17,515 bases of DNA, taken from positions 72,501-90,015 of the forward strand of contig JAWQFJ010000504.1 of assembly GCA_034096865.1 (NCBI GenBank), in the 5' to 3' direction. The translations under genes were made by a program, and so were the position numbers. Source of the stretch: Theodoxus fluviatilis (Eukaryota > Mollusca > Gastropoda > Cycloneritida > Neritidae). Every line of letters starts with the position of its first letter. The stretch's first letter is position 1. Shown in pieces: positions 7,704 through 15,390 of the stretch. Below the pieces are notes generated by a model that did no database searches, was not told where the DNA came from, and saw only the letters and a list, made by a program, of their open reading frames with translations.

Positions 7704-7786
7704 CCAATGACACACGTGATGTTTTATAAACCTTACAGATCGAGGACGGTTCAGTTGCGAGCGACTCTACCGACACAAAGCGATGG
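7704..7786 (+). promoter_or_regulatory. Second candidate promoter: CCAAT, E-box, TATA, initiator
   Basis: CCAAT at 7704-7708, CACGTG at 7713-7718, TATAAA at 7725-7730 and the initiator TTCAGTT with its A at 7753 follow each other within 50 bp. TATA-to-initiator spacing is 28 bp. An ATG at 7783 in fair context opens only 12 codons before a TGA, so any coding transcript would need a nearby splice donor, which I cannot identify with confidence. The sequence is not homologous to the 5295-5430 cluster; only the order of motifs is alike. Confidence 0.4.
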
Positions 7787-8150
7787 CGCAGTTAGTCGCA
7801 CCAAGGACGTGTTGTCATTGATAACGATAGCGTAGCTACGAGAGAGCACTGCACACAACCTGTCCAACATGAGTGGTCACCTTTGTCGGGTGGTTGCGCC
7901 TCCCTGATAAGGTTCCTGCTGAGAGGGGGTAGAGTTACCGCGGTGCAACCTGGGATGTCATTTGGCCAGGACTCTGGCTGTGTCTGTCCAGGCCCAGACT
8001 CTCGCTGTGTCTCTCGGGGCCGTGTCACATGACTCCTCAGTTTGGAAGCTCTAGCTATCGAGTCTCCAAGCTCGATTTGCAAGAGGTGAAGAAAAGTGTG
8101 AGTTGGGATTGCGTTAACGGGTTCTATTGATTTTCGTTAATGGTCTCACT
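7787..8150. other. GC-rich stretch without recognisable gene
   Basis: No frame on either strand has a recognisable domain. The only internal structure noticed is a short direct repeat of CAGACTCTCGCTGTGTCTCT against CAGGACTCTGGCTGTGTCTG around 7970-8020. Confidence 0.4.
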
Positions 8151-8206
8151 TCGCCTGCAAAGGCTCACTGGCCTTAAAACTAAACTCACCCATCCATCCA
8201 TCCTAA
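8151..8206 (+). repeat. Jockey-type 3' tail, copy D
   Basis: TCGCCTGCAAAGGCTCACTGGCCTTAAAAC, written in pieces: GCCTGCAAAGGCT, CTGGCCTTAAAAC, then CACCCATCCATCCATCC. It shares the GGCCTTAAAAC and CATCC run of copies A-C but is the most diverged. No LINE coding sequence precedes it, so it is a very short fragment. Confidence 0.5.
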
Positions 8207-8419
8207 CATTCGCGTTGGACCGACCAAAAGTGCGGGGATTTTGTTTTCTTTCTGTTCGGGTCCCCTTTGAACTGTGGTGAATGTTTGGGAGAGGAAGGGA
8301 AAAAGTTGACGTAAATCGGCGGGACTTTGCCTGCAGACAAGGAGGCGGAAACCTACTGAAGGACCACGAGCACACGGAAAAATCATTGCTCGATATGAGA
8401 TGATCCATGTGTTCGAGAT

Positions 8420-8660
8420 CTCCGCCCGTTTGAAGCTCTTCCACCAAGTGGGTGTGGATGTTTTCTGTGCGTTGAACCGTGACGGATGTTCTGCAGAAGA
8501 TAACCAGCAGTTCTGCGTGTCTGTGCGTGGGTCTCTTGGATTATATCATCGCTCGACGTCCGAGTGAGGTGAATAAGAATCAGTTGATTTCATCTGATTC
8601 ATCTGTTTAGGAATGTCGTCGTTCGGGATCCATCAACCAAGTGATTAGGGAAGTTTTGCT
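8420..8660 (+). repeat. Diverged direct duplication, left copy
   Basis: This block aligns by eye with about 8905-9140. Matching landmarks in order: GAAGCTCTT/TAAGCTTTT, CACCAAG (8442 and 8927), GTTGAA (8471 and 8955), TGCAGAAGA (8492 and 8976), CGACG with GAGTGA nearby, and GATCCATCAA (about 8627 and 9117). Offsets stay between 484 and 490 bp. The copies are much diverged, with identity I would guess at 60-70%, so the duplication is old. The GA/GGCA microsatellite lies between the copies. Confidence 0.6.
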
Positions 8661-8665
8661 CTGTT

Positions 8666-8668
<3 letters not shown>

Positions 8669-8725
<57 letters not shown>

Positions 8726-8754
8726 CAGGATGGCAGGCAGGCAAGCAGGCAGGA

Positions 8755-8790
<36 letters not shown>
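8669..8790. repeat. Compound GA - GGCA microsatellite
   Basis: A clean (GA)n of about 56 bp (8669-8724) passes into (GGCA)n with AAGC, GGAAGGCA and GGATGGCA interruptions (8725-8790). Open frames across it on both strands are low-complexity artefacts. Confidence 0.95.
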
Positions 8791-8792
<2 letters not shown>

Positions 8793-8904
8793 ACAGAGAG
8801 AGAAGTACAATTCGTATGGATTACAGGGATTACACCATCCGGTCGACGTCGTGTGATGTAAAAAAATGAAAAAGTTTGATTAATGCGATTCAGTTGGTCT
8901 GGAA

Positions 8905-9140
8905 TTCCGTCAGTTAAGCTTTTATTCACCAAGCAATTCTATTGATTTTTCACTGTTGAATGGTGATTAATGCTTTGCAGAAGAAAACAAAATAATGAAG
9001 ACAAAACTGCGACAGTTTTCGAGTGGAGCACAAGGATGGTATTTTCTGATCGACGACGAGTGACGAGGGAAAAAAAGAGTTCACAGGATTCATGTGTTTT
9101 GAACTTCATTGTTTGAGATCCATCAATTAATCATTTCTGC
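8905..9140 (+). repeat. Diverged direct duplication, right copy
   Basis: The partner of 8420-8660, with the landmarks listed there. It is more A/T-rich and includes an extra A-run (GGGAAAAAAAGAG) where the left copy has GGTGAATAAGAA. No coding content is recognised in either copy. Confidence 0.6.
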
Positions 9141-9760
9141 ATCCCCCCCAAGTTTTTTTTACCAATTCCTTACACAGAGAATAGTGACAAAGTGTGTATG
9201 CAGCATATATAATAAATCTGAAATCCGAATCACCTGTTATTAACACCTATCAGTCATTTCTGCCGGACAGTGTCTTTCATAGTGTTTTCTTCTGTAACTT
9301 CCGATGGCGTAATTCAGTCAATAATTACAGGGAATACCTTATGGAATTATTTCTACACCAAGAGAGACACCCAGTTACCGCCGAAAACGAAAACTGTATT
9401 TTTAAAGGAACAATTGCGAGGGAAAATGCACTGGTGACATACATCTGTATATCACAGTTTCTACTAGTACAAAACCGATGAGTTTTTAATGAAGAAATTA
9501 AATACTTCATTCAACAAGTTTGTTTTTTTTAAACAGCCGGTCAAGCGCAGTTTTGATGGGCCCCTTCAGCGCTCGATCTTGTTGTGACTTAGGTGACTTG
9601 GTGACCTGTTCACACGCCAGAGAAACCAAATCACGACGTGCGGATGAAGACGGGAGTTGCAGACTGCCACCCGGGCGTGCCTTCCCCTGTCTCTGTTAAG
9701 CGTTTGCTTGGTGTCCGCGATGTGGATGGTCTCCTTCACCTCTCTGAAAAATGCGTTTTG
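9141..9760. other. Stretch without recognisable gene
   Basis: An A/T-rich half (9141-9535) with an unassigned 95-codon open frame on the + strand gives way to a more GC-rich half. The latter contains three close GGTGAC/GTGACTT words near 9590-9612. Nothing here resembles a known domain, LTR or RNA gene. Confidence 0.45.
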
Positions 9761-9762
9761 AT

Positions 9763-9942
9763 TGATTACAAGCAGTAGTTGCGTGAAACGGCCTCAACTG
9801 CAACAAAGCTGGTGAGGAAATTGTGATTACAATCTGTCGTTGTACACAGCAGTTTCGACTGCGACAAAACTGGTGAGTAGTGTGATATTACGAGCAGGTG
9901 TTGCATTACGGCGTTTCAATTGCAACACATCTGGAGAGTGTG
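9763..9942 (+). repeat. Array of about 60-bp repeats, left part
   Basis: Three units begin at about 9763, 9825 and 9886. Each starts ATTAC, continues with a GCAG or CTGT word and TGTTGCATTA-like or TCGTTGTACA, then TTTCAACTGCAACAAAACTG-like sequence and ends near GGTGAG...GTGTG. Unit 3 runs into the inverted Ty3 segment at about 9931-9942. A matching unit restarts after the Ty3 element at 14289. Confidence 0.7.
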
Positions 9943-10053
9943 TCAGAGATAACCATCATCTTGCCCGGGCGATGAACAGCCTGTAGCTTGTAGCGCATCA
10001 TTCTGAGCAGCATGCGCTGGCACCGTAGAGGGGTTTCTGACAAGTTCTTCGTG
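9931..10053 (-). repeat. Inverted copy of the RNase H coding segment
   Basis: The reverse complement of this segment matches 11322-11444 with four differences in 123 bp, about 97% identity. On the minus strand it therefore codes NLSETPLRCQRMLL and so on, up to ISDTLSR. The inverted copy reads DTLSR where the forward copy has DTFSR; DTLSR is the usual family form, so the template may have been another copy. The 14 codons before residue 15 of the long + strand frame (starting at 10012) come from this inverted DNA and are not genuine Pol sequence. Confidence 0.9.
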
Positions 10054-12945
10054 ATTGACAGTGAAACAGACTCTCTGCTCAGTAGATCTACAGCCAGCGC
10101 CATGAACCTCGTGCAGAGAGTCAATGAAGTGTTCTCCAAGGTCAACTGCCCGCCCGTTAAGATCAAACTGAAGAAAGGCTCGAGACCCTATAGTGTCACG
10201 ACTGCCAGAAGAGTTCCCATTCCCCTGCTGGAGAAGGTGAAACGTGAGTTGCAGCGAATGAAAGAAGAGGGCATCATAGAAGAGATTACAGAGCCCACTG
10301 AATGGGTGTCTCCGATGGTACCTGTGCTGAAACCGTCGGGGGACGTAAGAATTTGCGTCGACTTAAAGAAGCTTAACCAGGCAATCGAGCGTGAGCGCTA
10401 CATCATCCCGACTGTCGATGACGTCATCCATCAGCTACGGGGCTCATCTGTCTTCTCAAAGCTGGACGCAAAGGCAGTTTTTTGGCAATTGCCCCTTGAC
10501 AGTTCCACGGCCAAACTCACGACCTTCCTCAGCCCAGCTGGCAGATTTTTCTTCACACGAGTCCCTTTCGGTACTTCCTCAGCTCCGGAAATATTGCAGA
10601 GAGTAGTCTCCCAGATCCTGGAGGGCATTGACGGCGTGATCTGTTACTTTGATGACATTCTGTGCCACGGCAAGACCACTGCCGAGCATAACGCCGTCCT
10701 TGGGAGAGTGAAAGAAAGGCTCGATGCAGCAGGCCTTCTGCTGAACCACGAGAAGTGCGAATACCGACAGTCTGAGATCGCCTTCTTGGGCCACATCAGC
10801 AGCAGCAACGGGGTGAGACCTGACCCCTCAAAGATCGACGCCATCCAGCAGTTAGCAGAGCCACGTGACGTCAGTGAGCTACGACGCTACCTTGGTATGA
10901 TCAACTACCTGGGGCGTTACCTGCCTCACCTATCGACGACCCTGAAGCCCCTCAACGGCCTTCTTGCCAAGGATGCTGCCTGGACCTGGGGTCCACCTCA
11001 AGCAAAAGCGTTTGCTGACGTCAAGGAGCTCCTCACGACCGCTCCGACATTGGCCTACTTTGACCCATCAAAACCGACCATCGTTGAGGCTGACGCAAGC
11101 AGTTACGGCCTGGGAGGCGTGTTGCTACAGGAGCATGACGAGGGCGTGCGCCCTGTGGCGTTCTGCTCGAGAACTCTAACGAAAGCTGAACTCCACTATG
11201 CCCAAGTGGAGAAAGAGTGCTTAGCCAGTGTGTGGGCTTGTGAGCGATTCGATCGCTATTTGGTGGGTTTGGACAAAGTCACACTCTACACTGACCACAA
11301 ACCGCTAGTCCCACTCGTCAACACGAAGGACTTGTCAGAAACCCCTCTACGGTGCCAGCGCATGCTGCTCAGAATGATGCGCTACAAGCTACAGGCTGTT
11401 CATCGCCCTGGCAAGTTGATGGTTATCTCTGACACATTCTCCAGAAGGCCCTTAGTAGTCAGTGAAGCCACACAGCATGACGCCGACGTCGCAAGTTACG
11501 TCAACGTGATCACATCGTCCTGGCCTGTCTCCGACGCCAAGCTTGATCAGATGAGGCGAGACACGCAAAACGACGTTAGTCTGAAGTGTGTGCTAGAGTA
11601 CACCATAAATGGCTGGCCGCAGTACAAAGAAGACGTCAAGCTGGCGGCCAGAGATCCGTACGCTCTCAGGGGAGAACTCAGCGTTCACAACGGTCTGTTG
11701 ATTCGAGGCGAGAGGATAGTAGTGCCCACCTCAATGCGACGAGAGGTCCTGGAACATATCCACGGTGGACACATGGGCATAAGCAAGTGTCGGGAGAGAG
11801 CCAATCAGTCAGTTTGGTGGTCGCAGATCTCTAAAGACATCAAGGACAGGGTGTCCTCCTGTCAACAGTGCCTCGAGAAGAGGCCTACTCAACCCAGTGA
11901 CTCCCTTCTGCCTTCGTTGCTGATTGACCGGCCCTTCCAATAGGTCGGTGTGGATCTATGTGAAGTCAAAGGAGATCCATACGTTGTGATGGTCGACTAC
12001 TACTCACGGTTCCTTGAGGTGGCCTTCTTGCTAAGCACCGCGACTGGCCACGTGGTTGGCCGCATGAAGAACTGGTTTGCCCATCACGGGATACCGGAGC
12101 TCGTGGTATCCGATAATGGCAGCCAATACACCTCGACAGAGTTTCAGAACTTTGCACGAGAGTGGAATTTTCGACATCAAACCAACACCCCACACTTTCC
12201 ACAGTGCAACGGTACCGCTGAGAGAGCGGTGAAGACGGCCAAAGAACTGTTAAAGCAAGGAAAGGGTTTCTTCATGGCGATCCTCAACTACCGCTCCACA
12301 CCCATCCCTGAGCTTGGGGCCAGCCCAGCAGAGCTTGCCTTTGGTCGGCGCTTACGTATGACGGTGCCGTCGCTACCAGCTACACTGGCTCCCCGTCTTG
12401 TTGACCACAAAGCTGTCCGAGCGCGTGATGAGGCATTGAAAAGGAAGCAGAAGGAGAACTACGACCGTCATAAGGGAGCGCGACCTCTGCCGGAACTACA
12501 TCCCGGTGATCCTGTGGTCGTAAGGAGTGATGAGCAAAAGGGCTGGAAGCTGCCAGCGAGGGTGGTTGAGAAGTGTTCTCCACGGTCGTACGTCATCCAG
12601 ACACCACGGGGCCGACTGCGACGCAACCGAAGACACCTGAGACGCCAGTTTTCATCGAGCAAAGACCGCGAGATGATTCGCCAGCCACCCTTCACTCCAG
12701 CCTTGGGATCAGACACCACTCGTCCGCGTCAACAACTGTCGGAGCCTCGCCTAGATCCGCCCTCATCTCCTCAGCCTGCAGGGCAGCCGCCGCCGCCGCC
12801 TACACCAGAGCGTCCTCCAGCGATGGGGCCACAACAGTCATCATTGACGAAGTCGTCGCCGCAGCTTGCGGATAGCGACTGTTCCGAGCCGTACCGCACA
12901 CGGTCAGGCCGTGAAGTAAAGATGCCAGTAAGATTCAAGGAGTGA
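10054..12945 (+). pseudogene. pol: Ty3-type Pol: reverse transcriptase, RNase H, integrase, one in-frame stop
   Basis: Numbering from the ATG at 10012. RT: LDA with the first catalytic Asp (152), LTTF, VPFGTSSAP, and the catalytic YFDD at 212-215, then FLGH. RNase H: Asp361 in EADASSYGLG, Glu400 in VEKE, Asp428 in YTDHKPL. Integrase zinc domain: His582-x4-His587 and Cys617-x2-Cys620. A TAG at 11941-11943 follows RPFQ; the same frame then continues with the integrase core. Its acidic residues are Asp at 11953, Asp at 12112 (SDNGSQY) and Glu at 12220 (NGTAERAV), an exact D-x35-E. A GPY/F-like block (VVEKCSPRSYVIQTPRG) and a Pro-rich tail ending RTRSGREVKMPVRFKE close it at 12945. Gag and protease are missing. 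Apart from the stop, the frame is open, so the copy is young. Confidence 0.92.
11322..11444 (+). repeat. RNase H segment that is the source pattern of the 5' inverted copy
   Basis: The forward partner of 9931-10053, inside pol between the RNase H catalytic Asp428 and the connection to integrase. The pair can form a 123-bp stem with a 1.27-kb loop in a full-length transcript. Confidence 0.9.
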
Positions 12946-13328
12946 ACTATGAATATGGCCTTTTGACTACTGAGCCTAAAGTAATGGGCCTGTATTGTCA
13001 GTTGTGTTGGTGAATCTTCCTATAATTGTGTTCAGTGAAATTTCGTGCAGATTTTATGCCACTAGGACTTGTGGAATTCCTTATTCAGTGTAAAAAATTT
13101 TGAAGGAGAAGGATACCGCATACGATCAAGAACGCTTTGCTGTTTCTAGGTTTTACCGGCTTAGGCAGCCTCTGTGAGTAAATCTTTATTGAATAATAAT
13201 GTGCGAATTTCAGTCTTACTTTGAACTTCCAAAGTGTGTTTTATAATTCTCTTTTTGTGTCTAATTGATGTGTTCTTTCATTCATAGTTTAATTTGTATT
13301 TCATGTTCTCAAAAGAAAAAAGAGAAGA
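12946..13328 (+). other. Ty3 3' untranslated stretch with polypurine tract
   Basis: A/T-rich, non-coding sequence between the Pol stop and the LTR. It ends in a purine run, AAAAGAAAAAAGAGAAGA (13311-13328), directly before TGTAACG. A polypurine tract at that position primes plus-strand synthesis in LTR elements, which supports the LTR start at 13329. Confidence 0.7.
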
Positions 13329-13449
13329 TGTAACGAGATCTGGTCAAAAGGGAGATAACTACTTCTATGACGTAGGATGATGACGTTGGAGACTCTTTGA
13401 TTGAAGAGGGGAATAAATCAGTACGCTCCCATCATGGCTTGTTGCAGCC

Positions 13450-14214
13450 TGTAGCGGCCAAAAGTTACTGTCGACCAAAAGTTACTCAGGAAGTCATCGC
13501 AGAGTAATCTGCTCGGCTCTCTCTTTATGCGATTTACCGCTTCTGCACGTGTTCTTCGCATGGAATATATCCCTACAAACGACGCATTAGTTGCTTTACA
13601 ATTTTTTGTGTTTTTGGTGCATTTATGTAGTTTAACACATAATGTAGCGTTCAAAAAAGTTTTTCCCCGTTAAAAGGCGTTTCCCCTGCCGGAAATAATA
13701 TGGGAGTCACCTCCCTGTAGTCTATTTTTAGTCTGGTTTTATAAAACGCGACCGTTGACTGACTTGGCACGCCCGGGGAGTTATACTAAGATCCGGCCGC
13801 GTTAATATATCTGCGTTTTGTGACAACCGTCTTGCTCGGCGGTACTGTACTCCATGCACCTTAACGGCTCGCGTGATTCGGGTGTAATCTTAAGCTAAAC
13901 GACGTTCGGAATGTTTCCGACTTCGACCATTTCAGCAGCGCCAATAAATGTCGTTTCGCTTAAGATTACATCCGAATCACGCGGACCGTTAAGGTGCATG
14001 GAGTACAGTACCGCCGAGCAAGACGTTTGTCACAAAATGCAGATATATTAACGCGGCCGGATCTTAGCATAACTCCCCGGGCGTGCGAAGTCAGTCAGGC
14101 GGAGTGGCGGGTGCCGTCTCTTTTTAGAGTGGAATTTTCAGCACGTCCTGAGCAGATAACTCTGCGATGGCTTCCTGAGTAACTTTTGGTCGACAGTAAC
14201 TTTTGGCCGCTACA
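13450..14214. mobile_element. Foldback-type element with long hairpin
   Basis: Outer inverted repeats of 65 bp (13450-13514 and 14150-14214, two mismatches) begin TGTAGCGGCCAAAAGTTACT and carry the word CCAAAAGTTACT twice. An inner stem of 147 bp (13757-13903 against 13950-14096, eight mismatches, about 95%) closes on a 46-nt loop. Between outer and inner arms the left side has 242 bp and the right 53 bp, so one side has gained or lost about 189 bp. CAGCC on both flanks (13445-13449 and 14215-14219) is a likely 5-bp target duplication. No transposase is encoded, so movement would depend on another element. Confidence 0.85.
13757..14096. repeat. 147-bp inverted repeat with 46-nt loop
   Basis: The two arms are of equal length with no gaps and differ at eight positions. 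A single-stranded copy or transcript would form a stable hairpin. It contains NotI-like GCGGCC, TTAATATATCTGC and CGGCGGTACTGTACTCC words in both arms. It lies inside the foldback element. Confidence 0.95.
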
Positions 14215-14288
14215 CAGCCTCGTACTCGTGTGTGATGCTATACTAATCCATCCTTCAGTGTGGCACCTCTAACCATCAGCACGCAACA

Positions 14289-14393
14289 GTGTGTTATTAC
14301 AAGCAGGTGTTGCATTAAGGCGTTTCAACTGCGACAAAACCAGTTACAATTGTGTGATTACAGTCCGTCGCTGTTATCAGCAGGAAAGTAACA
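14289..14393 (+). repeat. Array of about 60-bp repeats, right part
   Basis: GTGTG is followed by TTATTACAAGCAGGTGTTGC, ATTAAGGCGTTTCAACTGCG and ACAAAACCAG. This aligns to the unit at 9886-9935. Then ATTACAGTCCGTCGCTGTTATC resembles the unit at 9825. The array therefore resumes with the same alternation of two unit types seen at 9763-9942, as expected if the Ty3 element landed inside it. Confidence 0.65.
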
Positions 14394-14497
14394 GCCGACA
14401 CCGGTGTTTATCGAGCCTGAGGGGAAAGATTGGAAAACCTGTTCAACAAGCAGTGCGAAACGAAGAGCAGAGCTTGAACTGTTTGTTTTCTTCTCGC

Positions 14498-14560
14498 GTC
14501 ACCATAGCGACGCGTGATCACGTGGCTTCGGAAATCAATGGCGGCTCTATTGTCGGAATA
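14498..14560 (+). promoter_or_regulatory. Possible X-box/E-box regulatory cluster before a short ATG
   Basis: GTCACCATAGCGAC at 14498-14511 is close to the palindromic RFX X-box (GTTGCCATGGCAAC) with some mismatches. CACGTG follows at 14519-14524, then CTTCGGAA and ATGGCGGC at 14538. The ATG opens only seven codons. The surrounding DNA is CpG-rich. It could be a relic promoter or first exon of a host gene or chance; motif evidence only. Confidence 0.25.
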
Positions 14561-14663
14561 GAGTTTCGTGTCTGATACTTTCATTCGTCTGCTTCGGCTT
14601 TCCGTGAATCCTGCCAGACTTAGTTTACAACCTGCGGAACGTTGTTCAAGCCACGAATTTGTT

Positions 14664-14678
14664 GGGGGGGGGGGGGGG
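14664..14678. repeat. G15 homopolymer
   Basis: A run of 15 G residues just before the probable left end of the pogo-like element. Such runs often vary between individuals and cause sequencing errors. Confidence 0.95.
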
Positions 14679-15062
14679 AGAGTTGTTGACGCGTAGGGGA
14701 GAGCGGGGCTAAAAGTAACACGGGTTGGAAGTAACAAGCAGCATTACTCCTTACTGTTTATGAGTTTTCTGCTGAGACTGAGACAGTTGTTCCCTTTACT
14801 CATTCTCCATTTCCCAAGAAAAAATGGCGGAATGGAATCGACGCATGTGAGAATGGGAACAAAAAGTTCGAAATTCAGGCATGTGAGTAACTTTTTGCAA
14901 TTTGTAAAGAGTATCATGTATCTCTAAATCACTAATGCTTAGAATACTGACAGAAACGGTTCAAGAAAGCTTGTTGCTTTATCAATGTTATCATACCATC
15001 AAAATCTGCTTCTCGTTTTCTGTGTTGGCTGCTGGGTTAGGGCCGGTGATCAACAGTGGGAT

Positions 15063-15139
15063 GGGGCTAGTTGTAACACACCAGAAGGGGCTAGTTGTAA
15101 CATGTTACAACCAGCCCCACCTGTGTTACGACCAACCCC
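15063..15139. repeat. Nested palindrome of GGGGCTAGTTGTAAC motifs
   Basis: Two forward copies (15063-15077 and 15087-15101) are followed by two reverse copies (15104-15118 and 15125-15139). The inner pair forms a near-perfect 32-bp palindrome with a single G-T position, and the outer pair encloses it. This is arranged like a cluster of transposase-binding sites. Confidence 0.85.
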
Positions 15140-15182
15140 ATTTTTCTATTCGCTACAAATTGAAGAAAATAAGGAGGAAAAA

Positions 15183-15225
<43 letters not shown>

Positions 15226-15245
15226 CGTGTGCGTGTGCGTGTGCG
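15183..15245. repeat. GT microsatellite starting at a splice-donor-like GTGAGT
   Basis: (GT)n with GC interruptions. Its first bases form AAAAA|GTGAGT at 15183-15188, a good donor. Together with the acceptor TTTTTTTCCAG ending at 15389 it would define a 207-bp intron in the 5' leader of the ORF at 15391. Confidence 0.75.
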
Positions 15246-15390
15246 CATGCATGTTTAAGTATGCGTGCTGCATGGAGCTGTGTCTGCCTCTATGTGGTAT
15301 TTTTGTTTAATGAGGATTCTGTCTAGATCTTTTGTATTTTTTTCCTCGTAAATCAACTTAAATAAATTTAGACATTTATTTTTTTCCAGA

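Larger units (their letters stand above)
9943..14288 (+). mobile_element. Ty3-type LTR retrotransposon, 5'-truncated with inverted 5' segment
   Basis: The element keeps pol from just before RT to the end of integrase (10054-12945), a 380-bp 3' untranslated stretch, a polypurine tract and a probable 3' LTR. The 5' LTR, primer-binding site, gag and protease are absent. The left end is a 123-bp inverted copy of its own RNase H coding segment. The flanks belong to one repeat array, and GTGTG occurs at both junctions (9938-9942 and 14289-14293), which may be a target duplication or part of the repeat unit. The 3' LTR is broken by a foldback element. Confidence 0.85.
13329..14288 (+). repeat. Probable 3' LTR, about 190 bp, split by a foldback element
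   Basis: Starts TGTAACG just after the polypurine tract and ends CGCAACA at 14282-14288, giving TG...CA ends with a short inverted match (TGTAACG against TGTTGCG). AATAAA lies at 13412-13417. Without the 765-bp insert and one 5-bp duplication the LTR is about 190 bp. There is no 5' LTR in the window to compare with, so the boundaries rest on end motifs, polypurine tract and flanks only. Confidence 0.6.

Noticed and set aside
8124..8447. 107-codon minus-strand frame
   Set aside because: It runs through a LINE tail (8151-8206) and into the old duplicated block, with no recognisable motif.
8607..8932. Cys-Leu-Pro-Ala and Gly-Arg-Gln-Ala repeat proteins
   Set aside because: They are translations of the (GGCA)n and (GA)n microsatellites.
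9194..9481. 95-codon plus-strand frame
   Set aside because: A/T-rich, no domain, no promoter or splice context; kept as non-coding.
10012..10053. Start codon of the long Ty3 frame at 10012
   Set aside because: The first 14 codons come from the inverted RNase H segment, so this ATG is not the original Pol start.
11966..12875. Other frames overlapping the integrase region
   Set aside because: They are shadows of the GC-rich pol frame. The integrase reading has D-x35-E and GPY/F evidence.
14408..14737. 109-codon minus-strand frame
   Set aside because: It crosses the G15 run (as a Pro run) and the pogo-like left end. No homology is recognised.
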